Counted from the first letter of the stretch, positions 1-8,906 are shown. The stretch is DNA of 64,000 bases from Hydrogenovibrio sp. (GCA_015484555.1 WFMZ01000058.1:1-64000); one strand, 5' to 3'. A program made the numbers and translations. The notes: generated from the letters alone by a model not told the origin.

Positions 1-2199
1 AGTTTGTTGTTGTGTGGGAAGTGTTTTTAAAAGCATTGTATTCCCCAAGGTCCAATTAAAAAGTGCTAAGGCAACGGCCTCATAAGGTAGTTTTTTGGAA
101 AAATAAGGGGTTGGAAACTCGGTTTTTGGAAAGGGGAGTTGGCTTAATATTTCAATGACTAAATCAGCTTCTAACTGGGCAAAGGTGGACGATAATAAAA
201 AAGCCCAATCGTTGGCATACTGGGCTTGGCGTTGTTCAGTACGTAATTGGCTTGAGGCATTCAGTGGGCAAACCATCGTAACGGAATGACAACCGCTGGC
301 TTGGTCTTTATGAATACCTAAGTGAAGGGCTTTAAAGCCTAGTTGTTGCCAAAAGCTTAATAAGCTGGGGGTTGCACCAAAGGTAACGGATAAGTAATCC
401 ATATCGGGTTGTGTGGAAACCTGCTGTATAAAATAAGCGGTTAAGGTGCTGCCTATTCCTTGCTGTTGAGCATTTTCTGCAATGGCAAGGCGGTTAATAC
501 GCCAGCTTTTTTGGGTCAGCCAGCTATTATCTAAGGTTTGGTTCTTTAATATTTGAGCGGACAAATGTCCTTTTAATCGACTAGTGTCAGCCTCTTCTTC
601 TGTAAAACCGCCTTCTGGTATCGCCAGTAAAACACCGACGACCACCCCTGGCGATTTTTGGGTTTGAGGTTTGTTTAAAGCTAACTGAATAGACATTTCT
701 GGGCTTTCCAATAACTGCATGAGATCATTGGGCGAGGTTTGATAGTGTGCACTAATTAATAACGTAAACACCTGCTGAAGTAAGGCTGGTTGGTTGGCTA
801 AGTCGGCAATGCTAATGTTCTGATAGCGAATATCATCTACCACGATTGGTTTTTCAGTTGTGTCGTTAGCCAAATCTTCTATTGTGCTAAACGGCTGCTC
901 TTCTAGTAACAAGGCTTTATTAATGCTTATTTCTAACGGGTCATTGGCTTGCCAGCGAATAGGGTTTGTCAGCGTTTTATGGTGCCACCCAGGGTGATGC
1001 TGATTTAGATATTGGGTAAACTTTAATTGAAACCCTTTCCCCGACCCTTCATAGCCAGAAGTGGTGCTGGCAAACACTATACGGTTAAATTTTTGGCTTA
1101 GCTTCTGCAACATTGGCAAAGGAATATGGGCGGCTTCATCTACCAATAAAAAGTCTGGTTGAAGGCAAAAATCGCCAGGGGTGGTCTTGGAGAGTGGGTT
1201 GAGTAGTTCATCAGGCGGGATAAACTTTAGGCTAAAGACGGTTGGGTTGGGTTTATTTAGTTCATCTAGGTTATCAGCTGCGATAAATTGTAGGTGGCTG
1301 TGTGTAGATTGTTGTCTGCCTTGTTGTTCGCCCTGTTTGTTGTACTCTGCCAGAAGGGTAAAGGGGGCATTCGCTTCTTGTGAGCTTAATAACACCTGTT
1401 TAAAGACGGCTTGTACTTGCTCTACATGAGCGGCGGAAATAACCACTTGTTTTTTGCCAAGTTTAAATAGGGCAATGACAGCAAATCCCAATAGGGTTGA
1501 CTTCCCTCGTCCACGATCAGCAGTGAGTAATAACGGGCGTTTTCGATGGCCTTTCGCGACTGAATGAATGGCGTCTAATCCTGTTTGTTGTTCCGCTGTT
1601 GGTTGTCGTTTATGGGATGTTAAATTTTTCGTGTCAGCATTCGCCAATTTTTCCAAAGGCTTTAACTTTTCTAGGCTAGGTAACGGTTGGTTCTCTTGAA
1701 TGAGTAGAGCCGTGTCAGCCAATGAATTGAATAAGTGTTGCCTAAAAAAGGAGTGCTCAATTAGCTTTTGTCCATGAGGGCGACTGCTTAAAAAGTTCGC
1801 CATGGCGGGGTTGGGTTGTGCTTGCCAGTCATTGTCTAAACAGAGGATGGCAATGTTGCCCGCTTGAATCATTCCCGTTGCTTGTGCCAAACTGTTTGGA
1901 AAAATGCCTTGTTGGCTTGTGAATAAAGCCAACTGAATTTCTTGCCCTAACTTATGTGCTAGTTGGTTGGGCTTAATGACTTCTAAGGGCGCGTTTGTTA
2001 CGTGATAAGTTGGCTGGCTGTTATTGCTAACTTCATAGGCGAGCCAATTAGTTTGTAAAGAACGGAAGTGTTGAATTGCTTGTTCGGCACATTGTTGTTG
2101 CCAGTTTTTTGAACCCTGAATAATTACCAATGCTCTGTGCTGTTGGTCAATTAATTGAGCTGAAAGCTGATGTAGCCAAGGTAGATACAGCGAGTTCAT
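1..2199 (-). CDS. tmcA: tRNA(Met) cytidine acetyltransferase TmcA (3' end outside window)
   Basis: TmcA uses ATP and acetyl-CoA to acetylate C34 of elongator tRNA-Met (ac4C), in the cytoplasm. The minus frame is open from the ATG at 2199 to the window edge (733 codons), so the C-terminus is missing. Visible landmarks are a Walker A box TADRGRGKSTLLG near residue 233, a helicase-type DEAAHIPLPML near residue 350, and a GNAT acetyl-CoA loop (RLAIAENAQQQGIG) near residue 570. An AGGA lies 8 nt upstream of the ATG. It is already longer than E. coli TmcA (about 670 aa). Two copies of the window's 18-base repeat lie in frame inside it (642-659 and 1167-1184), one in the GNAT part and one just before the DEAA motif. 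It follows the CAP gene by 29 nt and is probably the last gene of that operon. Confidence 0.93.
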   Translation of the reverse strand, partial: MNSLYLPWLHQLSAQLIDQQHRALVIIQGSKNWQQQCAEQAIQHFRSLQTNWLAYEVSNNSQPTYHVTNAPLEVIKPNQLAHKLGQEIQLALFTSQQGIFPNSLAQATGMIQAGNIAILCLDNDWQAQPNPAMANFLSSRPHGQKLIEHSFFRQHLFNSLADTALLIQENQPLPSLEKLKPLEKLANADTKNLTSHKRQPTAEQQTGLDAIHSVAKGHRKRPLLLTADRGRGKSTLLGFAVIALFKLGKKQVVISAAHVEQVQAVFKQVLLSSQEANAPFTLLAEYNKQGEQQGRQQSTHSHLQFIAADNLDELNKPNPTVFSLKFIPPDELLNPLSKTTPGDFCLQPDFLLVDEAAHIPLPMLQKLSQKFNRIVFASTTSGYEGSGKGFQLKFTQYLNQHHPGWHHKTLTNPIRWQANDPLEISINKALLLEEQPFSTIEDLANDTTEKPIVVDDIRYQNISIADLANQPALLQQVFTLLISAHYQTSPNDLMQLLESPEMSIQLALNKPQTQKSPGVVVGVLLAIPEGGFTEEEADTSRLKGHLSAQILKNQTLDNSWLTQKSWRINRLAIAENAQQQGIGSTLTAYFIQQVSTQPDMDYLSVTFGATPSLLSFWQQLGFKALHLGIHKDQASGCHSVTMVCPLNASSQLRTEQRQAQYANDWAFLLSSTFAQLEADLVIEILSQLPFPKTEFPTPYFSKKLPYEAVALALFNWTLGNTMLLKTLPTQQQT
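642..659 (-). repeat. 18-base repeat copy inside tmcA (GNAT part)
   Basis: Copy of AAAAATCGCCAGGGGTGG, minus orientation. It is read in frame and gives the peptide QKSPGVV within tmcA. The same reading frame of the repeat is used in dctM and priA. Confidence 0.85.
1167..1184 (+). repeat. 18-base repeat copy inside tmcA (before the DEAA box)
   Basis: Exact AAAAATCGCCAGGGGTGG on the plus strand, antisense to tmcA. The gene reads the complement as TTPGDF, about 9 residues upstream of the LLVDEAAHIP motif, in a stretch that looks longer than in E. coli TmcA. Confidence 0.85.
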
Positions 2200-2228
2200 T
2201 AAATTATCCTAAGGGCTTTGTGTCAAGG

Positions 2229-3602
2229 TTACTGGACGACAATAAGCGTTAGTTTGGTGTGAGCGGGTAAATATTCTATTTTAATTTTATCGCCAATTTT
2301 AGCGGTTTTCACCCTTAATTTTAAAGTTTGAGGGTCTATAAATTTTTGTGATAGCTTTAATTTAGAAGGGCGCCAAACTTTGATGGATACTTTTTTAGGG
2401 GCCTGACAGCTGTTAGGCTCAAAATACAATGTATTGATAGTGCCGACTTTAACGGGAATAGGTTTTCCGCTTGCTTGGTGATAGGTAATGCGAATTAAGT
2501 TGGGTTGTTTCGGGGTAAAAAACTGCCAACGTAAGGTGTGTATTTGTTGGTTTAGCTTATATTGCACGCGGGCTTCGTAGTGACCGTTCCATTTTAAACG
2601 TCGCTTGGGGAAAATAGCCGCCCAGCTGACTAATGATGTTTTGGACTTGTGGTTTGGGTCGGTTAAATTCGACATTCTGGCTTGTAAGGGAACGCTTATT
2701 TTTTGATGCCCTTTTAATTGGTAAAGCTTGAATGAACCGATAATAGGTTGAATTTTTTTAAGCCATAAGGGGTTTATTTGAATGTGAACTGGGTAGCCAG
2801 AAACATTGCAGTTGGGTAAAGGGTCGGGTGATTCTTCAAAAAACACCGGTGGTACGGTTGAATCAGCTACTGGCCAAACCAATAACTTAGGGTTATGTTT
2901 GGCAATATTACTTTTGGCTTTTAAAAAATCTTTTTCAAGAATTGAGGCTTTAGGATCACGACAAAATTTTGTGTAATAGCGCTCACTTTTTGGTGTAGCC
3001 TTGTCTGCTAGGCATAAATCATCTAGTTTCTGGTTACTTATTTCAGCGACAAACGCTCTTTTAACCACCCCTTTTTGCAGGGAAGAAACGGCAGAACCGA
3101 TGAGGTCGCTTTCCATATCTAATAACCCTAGACGATGGTAAATGGCTGACATTAAGACATCAACAAACTTCTCTGCACTCGGTTGGTTATAGCTAATGAC
3201 TTCACTAACGCCTGAATGATAACCTGCTTGAAAAGCTCTTTTTGAGGGTATTTTGCCACTAAACAAAGGTTTGCCTGATTGCTGATAGTGCCCTTGCAGA
3301 TTATTGAGAGCGCAATATTCGGCATGGTTTTGTGCAGCTTTATTGAGTGTAGAGTGTTGGGTAAGAGAAGTTAAGCCAGCAGACAGACGAAGTTGGTTGA
3401 TATAGTAGGCGCTGTTATTTGCTTGTTGACCAGGCGTTTTAGCAAGCTCCTTAGCTGAAAGGCTGTGTGAAGGTAAAGGCGTATTTGCCGGAATCTGTTG
3501 GACTAGGCTGTCAGGAGGGCTTAGCAGTAGGTTAAATGCTTGGAATATGCCAAATAGAGAGGCTACCAGTATGAGTAGCCCAAGTGTAAGTTTTATAACC
3601 AT
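2229..3602 (-). CDS. Membrane-anchored CAP (SCP/PR1-like) domain protein
   Basis: A 457-aa protein with an N-terminal hydrophobic anchor (about residues 5-27), so the rest should be periplasmic. Residues about 65-205 resemble a bacterial CAP domain (COG2340 type): NQLRLSAGL, then NHAEYCALNN, a Gly-His pair (LQGHYQQ), then SGVSEVISYN and AIYHRLGLLD. These are the usual positions of the CAP His/Glu cavity residues. The C-terminal half is beta-rich and contains nothing I recognise. The function of bacterial CAP proteins is mostly unknown. Its ATG overlaps the last 10 nt of the upstream GGDEF-EAL gene, so the two are almost certainly co-transcribed and probably translationally coupled. Confidence 0.75.
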   Translation of the reverse strand: MVIKLTLGLLILVASLFGIFQAFNLLLSPPDSLVQQIPANTPLPSHSLSAKELAKTPGQQANNSAYYINQLRLSAGLTSLTQHSTLNKAAQNHAEYCALNNLQGHYQQSGKPLFSGKIPSKRAFQAGYHSGVSEVISYNQPSAEKFVDVLMSAIYHRLGLLDMESDLIGSAVSSLQKGVVKRAFVAEISNQKLDDLCLADKATPKSERYYTKFCRDPKASILEKDFLKAKSNIAKHNPKLLVWPVADSTVPPVFFEESPDPLPNCNVSGYPVHIQINPLWLKKIQPIIGSFKLYQLKGHQKISVPLQARMSNLTDPNHKSKTSLVSWAAIFPKRRLKWNGHYEARVQYKLNQQIHTLRWQFFTPKQPNLIRITYHQASGKPIPVKVGTINTLYFEPNSCQAPKKVSIKVWRPSKLKLSQKFIDPQTLKLRVKTAKIGDKIKIEYLPAHTKLTLIVVQ

Positions 3603-5575
3603 TCGGTAAAAGGAATAGGTTTGCCCAAGTGATAACCTTGGCCATAGGTGATACCAATTTTGGTTAGTTCAATGACGTCTTCTTCCGTTTCAACATACTC
3701 GGCAACCGTTTTCTGGTTACGCAGTTCACTAATTTCGTGAATGTAGCGAATAACGGCTTTATCAGAAGGGTCTGTGTGCATATCTTTCACAAAGCTTCCG
3801 TCAATTTTAACCACATCAAAAGGTAAACTTTTTAGGTATTCAAAAGAAGACATGCCGGTGCCAAAGTCATCTAGTGCTAGGCCAATCCCTAGGTTTTTAA
3901 TGTATTCAATAAAGGGTTTGGCTTGGTTAAAATTGCCTACGGCAGAGGTTTCAGTTATTTCTAGTTCTAATTTGTTCCACGGGAAACTAAAGTGGCTGAC
4001 CGCTTCTTTTACCTTGGCTTGGAAGTCAGGGTTATTTAAGCTAGAACCGGCTAAGTTGACGTGGGCAGTATGTAATTTAGCAATATGTTCAGGAGAGCTA
4101 GTGGCCAGTTCTAAGAATTCCCACAGTACATACATATCAATTTCGGCCATTAATTGATAGCGCTCGGCCGTAGGTAAGAAGTTATCAGGCGGTACAAAAT
4201 TACCTTTGGAATCCCACATGCGAATGAGTATCTCGTAACCAATTTCATCTGTTTTGTATTGTAAAGGCACAATAGCTTGTGCAAACAGCTCAAAACGAGC
4301 ATCCCCTTTTTTAGCCAAGGCATCCTTAATATCATTTGCAACGTGAATTTCTAAATCATAGCGCTCAACAGTCTCATTATCTTCAGAATGAATGGCAAGT
4401 TTGCCTCTGCCTTGAGATTTAGCAATATAGAAAGCATTGTTTGCATACTTGATCAGTTGATTTAAGCTGTATTGGTTAGGTTTAAAAAATACCACTCCCA
4501 TTGACATGGAGACAGAGTAGGCGATACCTTCCCAAGAGAAACGAAAATCAGCCATTCTTTCTAAGCGTTTATTAATCATTTCTAAAGCACTTTCCTCTTC
4601 AATGTCTTCTAGTAAAAGCGTGAAGTCATCGCCGCCAATACGGGCAAAAGTAGCCTTATCAGGCAAGCCATTTGAACACTGGCTAGCAATCATTTTTAAC
4701 AATTCATCCCCCGCTTGAAAGCCTGCAGAGTTGTTAATAATATTGAACTGGTCAATGTCTAAAATAACCATCGCATTCAGCTTGTTGTTGGGGTTACTTA
4801 AGAGTTCGGTGGCTTTCTTTTCAACGTAAAATCGATTGTAGAGTTGGGTTAAATCATCGTGTTCAGATTGGAAGCGTAAATGTTCTGTTGTGTCTTTAAT
4901 GGTAGTTAACATCTCGTTGTAACCATCAAACAGTTGACCGATTTCATTTTTTGAACGTGTTGAAACAGGGTAGAACAGGTTATGACTCACATCATTTTTA
5001 GCCATAGACTGTGCTAGCTTAGAAAATGGCCGAGTAAAGCTTCTACTTAACCCACCACTAACGAATAACGCAAGTACCAAGCTGGCAGGAAAAATAACCA
5101 ATAGTTGATTAAAATTAGCAGATTGTTTCGCCAGGAACTGGGTTAAATCAATGTCGATAATCGAGTAGCCAAAGCGGTGGCCATCGGCAGAGATGACCTG
5201 TTTTAATAATAAGTTTTTAGGTAAAAATAATGGAGAGTCAACGAGTAAATTCTTGTTTTTCTCGATATTAACTTGCTCACCATATTTAAAAATAGGGTGG
5301 TTATTTTTATCTAAAATTAACAAGCCCTTTACGGTTTTAAAAGGGGAAATTCGCAAGGTGAGGTCGGAAAATATGGCTGCAGAGGGGGCTAAAATAACCT
5401 TTAATAAATCATTGTTTAATGACTTAGAGGTAATTTCAATCTGCTGAAAGGCAAAGTCTTTTTGATCTTTTTGGTCAATACGATGAACGACGGATAAGGT
5501 AAGCATAGAGATAACAGAAACCACAAAGGTCATCATTAAAATTAACTGTGTTCGAATACTAAGTTTACGCCACAT
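3593..5575 (-). CDS. Membrane HAMP-GGDEF-EAL protein (c-di-GMP turnover)
   Basis: A 660-aa inner-membrane protein. It has a TM helix at about residues 10-30, a periplasmic sensor part to about 150, a second TM at about 155-175, a HAMP-like segment to about 235, a GGDEF domain, and an EAL domain from about 430 to the end. The diguanylate cyclase motif reads RIGGDDF (near residue 312), a conservative change from GGDEF. The phosphodiesterase domain has YEILIRM in place of EAL and retains LALDDFGTGMSSF. Either activity could remain, or the EAL domain could act as a c-di-GMP receptor in the manner of LapD, whose topology is similar; I cannot decide from sequence. It starts 8 nt after the rhodanese gene and overlaps the CAP gene, which suggests that a periplasmic signal controls this operon. 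Confidence 0.88.
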   Translation of the reverse strand: MWRKLSIRTQLILMMTFVVSVISMLTLSVVHRIDQKDQKDFAFQQIEITSKSLNNDLLKVILAPSAAIFSDLTLRISPFKTVKGLLILDKNNHPIFKYGEQVNIEKNKNLLVDSPLFLPKNLLLKQVISADGHRFGYSIIDIDLTQFLAKQSANFNQLLVIFPASLVLALFVSGGLSRSFTRPFSKLAQSMAKNDVSHNLFYPVSTRSKNEIGQLFDGYNEMLTTIKDTTEHLRFQSEHDDLTQLYNRFYVEKKATELLSNPNNKLNAMVILDIDQFNIINNSAGFQAGDELLKMIASQCSNGLPDKATFARIGGDDFTLLLEDIEEESALEMINKRLERMADFRFSWEGIAYSVSMSMGVVFFKPNQYSLNQLIKYANNAFYIAKSQGRGKLAIHSEDNETVERYDLEIHVANDIKDALAKKGDARFELFAQAIVPLQYKTDEIGYEILIRMWDSKGNFVPPDNFLPTAERYQLMAEIDMYVLWEFLELATSSPEHIAKLHTAHVNLAGSSLNNPDFQAKVKEAVSHFSFPWNKLELEITETSAVGNFNQAKPFIEYIKNLGIGLALDDFGTGMSSFEYLKSLPFDVVKIDGSFVKDMHTDPSDKAVIRYIHEISELRNQKTVAEYVETEEDVIELTKIGITYGQGYHLGKPIPFTEWL

Positions 5576-5583
5576 GGAAGTCG

Positions 5584-6480
5584 TTACCTTATCATTTTTA
5601 ATAAAATACTATTTTTTTTGGGTTGGACAATCGGCAGGGTAAAGTCATTTCCCCACTCTTTCCAAGAAGAGTCATAATTTGACACGTTGTAACCGAGCTC
5701 ACGTAAAGCGAAATAGTTGGTAGAAGAAATTTTACCCACTGCACAATACAACACCACATTTTTGTCTTTAGGGATGTCTTTGTAAATTTCTTTTAGTTCG
5801 TTTAAAGGCTGTAAGCTAGCCGTATCATGTTCTGAATTAATGTTATGTGATGCAGGAATACTGATAGCGGAAGGAATATGTCCAAAGCGCTTGGCTGAAG
5901 AAAGTTTGCCTTCATAGGCTGGTACTGGGCGAGCATCAATGACAACCGAGTTAGGGTTTTGGGTGGCAATTTGAGTCGAAAATTTAGTGGCAATACGTTT
6001 ATGGTTGATAACAGGAACATATTGGCTAGAGTTTACTTTAGGGCTATCTAACCCTAAAGGGCGGTTATTTTGAATCCAGCTATCAAACCCTGAATTTAAC
6101 ACTTTTACTTGCTTTAGGCCATAAACTTCTAAGGTCCAAAACAGTCGAGCAGAATCAACCAAGGTACCATCATCATAAATGACAACGGGCGTATTGATAT
6201 CAATCCCTAAATCACGCAAAATAACTTGAATACGACCGGGTTTAGTAATCTTGCCGCTACCTTGTGTTTCGAAGGTCCAGCTGACAGGGAAGTTTAGCGC
6301 ATTTTTAATATGGCCTTGTGCATATAAACTAGGAGAGCGGGCATCTAAAATAGTCACCTTATCAATGTTGGCGACCAATTCAGTTGGCTGCATACGTAAC
6401 TGGCTTTCCGCATAGGCAGTTTGCGCTAAGGTGCTTAAAAATAGGCAACAAGCTATCAGTATAGGGGATGGCGGTTTCAT
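5584..6480 (-). CDS. Periplasmic two-domain rhodanese (thiosulfate/3-mercaptopyruvate sulfurtransferase type)
   Basis: Transfers sulfane sulfur from a donor such as thiosulfate to an acceptor. It has an N-terminal signal peptide ending near TLAQTAYA and then two rhodanese repeats: the first around ILDARSPSLYAQGHIKNALNF, the second around VVIDARPVPAYEG. The active-site loop NVVLYCAVGKISS carries the catalytic Cys. CAVGKIS differs from the CRKGVTA and CGSGVTA loops of classical TST and MST, so the donor cannot be inferred. An in-frame ATG lies 3 codons upstream (6489), but the GGAG is only 1 nt from it and 10 nt from the ATG at 6480, so I prefer 6480. It is the first gene of a four-gene minus-strand operon. 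Confidence 0.85.
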   Translation of the reverse strand: MKPPSPILIACCLFLSTLAQTAYAESQLRMQPTELVANIDKVTILDARSPSLYAQGHIKNALNFPVSWTFETQGSGKITKPGRIQVILRDLGIDINTPVVIYDDGTLVDSARLFWTLEVYGLKQVKVLNSGFDSWIQNNRPLGLDSPKVNSSQYVPVINHKRIATKFSTQIATQNPNSVVIDARPVPAYEGKLSSAKRFGHIPSAISIPASHNINSEHDTASLQPLNELKEIYKDIPKDKNVVLYCAVGKISSTNYFALRELGYNVSNYDSSWKEWGNDFTLPIVQPKKNSILLKMIR

Positions 6481-6560
6481 GGGTAGCATTCTCCGTTATA
6501 TTACTAATGCGAATGTTTAATGTGATATGGTAATATCTTTAGCGCGCAATTTTCTGTAGT

Positions 6561-6589
6561 TTGTTATTCTATTACGAAAATAGTATCAA
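6561..6589 (+). promoter_or_regulatory. Putative sigma70 promoter for the TlpA-Hpt-thioredoxin operon
   Basis: TTGTTA at 6561-6566, a 17-nt spacer and TATCAA at 6584-6589, followed by an AGGAGAAGGG ribosome site just before the ATG at 6629. It lies in the 148-nt gap between divergent operons. Inference from consensus only. Confidence 0.45.
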
Positions 6590-6628
6590 ATAAGGTTATT
6601 TAGTGCTAATTGAACAAAAGGAGAAGGG

Positions 6629-7903
6629 ATGCGAGGGTTAAAATATTTATTGAGTAGAAGGTTATTTGTTTTCATGGCTTTATCGCTAGTCACTATTTCG
6701 GCTAATGCGGCACAAAACACATTGGAAACAGGTATTGCTTATCAGTTATTTGAAGCAAAGCAACCCGTTGCCAAGATACTCTGGTTTCCTTCCGAACAAG
6801 GGGTGTTACCTGAAGAAGAAGCGGTAGCAACATCCTTGTCAAAAAAAGGCGTTGATGTCATCATTCCCAATTTATTCGACCAGTATTTCTTGCCGAATGT
6901 TCCCAGTAGCTTGTTTAAAGTACCGAGCAAAGACTGGGTAGATTTAATTCATGCAGCGCAAAATTTTCACCCTCAGTTGCCCCTGTTTATCGTGACCTCT
7001 AATTTAGCCTCCGCACAAGTTGTTAAAGCGTTGGTATCGGTGCAACAGTCAGAAATATCCAATGTGGGTTTAATTTTAGTCAATCCAAATTTATATACCA
7101 AAACTCCTGAACTAGGTGAGAAGGCAAATTATTGGCCTGAAACCGCACAATTAAATTTACCCGTCTATATTGTACAAGCCGAGCTTTCTCCTTGGCGTTG
7201 GCAGTTAGCTAATTTACAAAAAACGCTTATGACGGGTGGTTCAGATGTGTTTTTGCAGCTACAAGAGAATGTAAGAGACCGTTATTATTTTCGTCCAGAT
7301 GCACTTGCTATTGAAAAACAAGCAGCCAAACAGCTACCTCAAGAATTATTGGTTGCCATGCAGCGCTTAGCACCTTATATGCTCGAAAAAAGAGCCTCGG
7401 CTCTTCCTGTACAGGTAGCTCAAAAAAATAGCTTATTAGAGCAACCTAAGAAAAAGTCAGAGAATAGCATTCAAACTTATCAGGGTAACCAGCACCTTCC
7501 ATTGCGCTTGCTCGGTTTGAATGGTAAAAAATATGACATTAAACAGTACAAAGGCAAGGTTGTCTTATTAAACTTCTGGGCAAGTTGGTGTCCGCCTTGT
7601 GTTCACGAAATGCCTTCCATGGCACGGCTAAAAACTAAAATGAAAGGCGAGCCTTTTGAAATATTAGCGGTCAATTTGGCAGAAGGCAAGCCTGCTATTA
7701 AAGCTTTTACCCAAGCACATCCAGTTAACTTTCCTATTTTGTTAGACCCAAAAGGGTCAGCCGTTCAGGCATGGAAGGTGTTTGCCTACCCCAGCACCTA
7801 TATTCTAGATAAAAAAGGTCAAATTCGGTATGCCCTATTTGGCGGGTTTGAATGGGATTCTCCCGAAGCCTTGCAAAAAATACAGGCGTTATTGAATGAA
7901 TAG
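6629..7903 (+). CDS. Exported alpha/beta-hydrolase-like protein fused to a TlpA-type thioredoxin domain
   Basis: A 424-aa protein with a signal peptide ending near ISANA (about residue 28). Residues about 30-260 look like an alpha/beta-hydrolase-like fold of the DUF3530 kind (VAKILWFPSEQGVLPEE, LPLFIVTSN, VGLILVNPNLY, LPVYIVQAELSPW), but I see no clear nucleophile elbow. Residues about 285-424 are a TlpA/ResA thioredoxin: LPLRLLGLNGKKYDIKQY, then WASWCPPCVHEMPSM with the CPPC redox centre and the cis-Pro strand YPSTYILD. It probably acts in the periplasm as a thiol-disulfide reductant, perhaps for cytochrome or Sox proteins. The gene overlaps the Hpt gene by 8 nt. The fusion order is unusual; see findings. 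Confidence 0.8.
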   Translation: MRGLKYLLSRRLFVFMALSLVTISANAAQNTLETGIAYQLFEAKQPVAKILWFPSEQGVLPEEEAVATSLSKKGVDVIIPNLFDQYFLPNVPSSLFKVPSKDWVDLIHAAQNFHPQLPLFIVTSNLASAQVVKALVSVQQSEISNVGLILVNPNLYTKTPELGEKANYWPETAQLNLPVYIVQAELSPWRWQLANLQKTLMTGGSDVFLQLQENVRDRYYFRPDALAIEKQAAKQLPQELLVAMQRLAPYMLEKRASALPVQVAQKNSLLEQPKKKSENSIQTYQGNQHLPLRLLGLNGKKYDIKQYKGKVVLLNFWASWCPPCVHEMPSMARLKTKMKGEPFEILAVNLAEGKPAIKAFTQAHPVNFPILLDPKGSAVQAWKVFAYPSTYILDKKGQIRYALFGGFEWDSPEALQKIQALLNE

Positions 7904-8261
7904 CTTCGTCAATACGCCTATTGATATTGATACCTTAGATAGGTTGAAAGAGATTATTGGCGATGATTTAAAAGAGGTTTTGCTCACCTTTATGCAAGCC
8001 AGTCCAGCTCAAGTGTTGGCGATGGAACAAGCTCTTGAATCAGAGGAAATTGGGGCTATTCAGCATAATGCTCATACGCTACAGGGCAGTGCCAGCGCTC
8101 TCGGTATGCTAGGTTTAACGCTTTATTGTGCCGACCTTGAAGAAACCTGTAAACATAATCCCCCCGACGACCTAGAAGTATTCGCCCCTGCTATTGCAGA
8201 GATTCAAGCTACTTTACAGCAGGTACTGGTATTATTGGAGGACTATGTTCAAAAATTTTAA
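7896..8261 (+). CDS. Stand-alone Hpt (histidine phosphotransfer) domain protein
   Basis: A 121-aa four-helix protein that in a phosphorelay would shuttle phosphate between receiver domains. The Hpt signature is clear: QHNAHTLQGSASALGMLGL, where the His of HTLQGSA is the phospho-accepting residue (Gln replaces the usual Lys of HxLKGSS). No kinase or receiver lies in the window, so its partners must be elsewhere. It is sandwiched between two periplasmic thioredoxin-type genes: it overlaps the upstream gene by 8 nt, and the downstream gene starts 17 nt before its stop. Translation of all three is therefore probably coupled. The association could be functional or simply a shared transcript. Confidence 0.85.
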   Translation: MNSFVNTPIDIDTLDRLKEIIGDDLKEVLLTFMQASPAQVLAMEQALESEEIGAIQHNAHTLQGSASALGMLGLTLYCADLEETCKHNPPDDLEVFAPAIAEIQATLQQVLVLLEDYVQKF

Positions 8262-8772
8262 TCACTATGTTTGGGTGGTAACTTCGTTGTTTGTCTGGCT
8301 CGCGTTGCTTAGCCAGTCAGCCAGAGCAGATGAGTGGGCGTTGGTTAATACGACCGATTTCCGTCCTGTGGTTGCCCAAGCTAAAAAAGATGGTTTGCCT
8401 ATCGCTATTTATTTTAATCGTGTGCGCTGTGGCGCTTGTGAAAAACTGAAAGAAGAGGCTATTTTACCCATGATTAATAATGGCTTATTAGACGGCTATG
8501 TGCACATGGTAGAAATAAAAGTGAATGCCAAAGATGAAGTTTTTTATGACTTTTATGGCGAAGAAACCGATGGGCTATTTTTTCAAGATCTCTACAATAT
8601 CACTACCTTTCCGAGCATTGTGTTTGTGAATGCAGAAGGCGATGAAATAGGTCATAGAATGGAAAATTCAGGTGCCTACGATTATGTGCCAGCAGAACTA
8701 ACCGACTTAATCAACCAAGCCCTAGTTGCCCTAGGAAAGCCACCCAAAATGAAAGTACCAGGGGCAGAATAA
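8245..8772 (+). CDS. Exported thioredoxin-fold protein (SoxW/COG2143-like)
   Basis: I place the start at the ATG at 8245: GGAGG sits 3 nt upstream, and the protein then begins MFKNFNHYVWVV followed by a clear signal peptide ending SQSARA. A longer frame from 8194 lacks this. The mature part carries a CxxC redox centre in YFNRVRCGACEKLKEEA and a cis-Pro-type strand TTFPSIVFVNAEGD. The family (thioredoxin-like, related to SoxW and DsbD-gamma-like proteins) keeps periplasmic thiols reduced; in sulfur oxidisers it can serve SoxY/SoxZ or cytochrome c assembly. It is the last gene of the operon, followed by a repeat copy and a bidirectional terminator. Confidence 0.82.
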   Translation: MFKNFNHYVWVVTSLFVWLALLSQSARADEWALVNTTDFRPVVAQAKKDGLPIAIYFNRVRCGACEKLKEEAILPMINNGLLDGYVHMVEIKVNAKDEVFYDFYGEETDGLFFQDLYNITTFPSIVFVNAEGDEIGHRMENSGAYDYVPAELTDLINQALVALGKPPKMKVPGAE

Positions 8773-8789
8773 CCCCTATTCTAGGATAC

Positions 8790-8807
8790 CCACCCCTGGC
8801 GATTTTT
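8790..8807 (-). repeat. 18-base repeat copy, intergenic
   Basis: CCACCCCTGGCGATTTTT followed by GGCTTTGGG, between the thioredoxin stop and the terminator. The flank GGCTTTG is shared with the copy in dctM. Confidence 0.85.
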
Positions 8808-8845
8808 GGCTTTGGGTTTTTTTTATACCTAAAATTTAAGCAAAA

Positions 8846-8878
8846 AAAACGGCACCTCTTTAAAAGAGACACCGTTTT
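8846..8878. terminator. Bidirectional terminator between the thioredoxin gene and deaD
   Basis: AAAACGG arms enclose an internal mismatch, then CTCTTT/AAAGAG pairs, with A-run and T-run on either side. It serves the two convergent genes. Confidence 0.7.
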
Positions 8879-8906
8879 ATTAAAAGCAGTAAAGCTTTAG
8901 AGAAAA

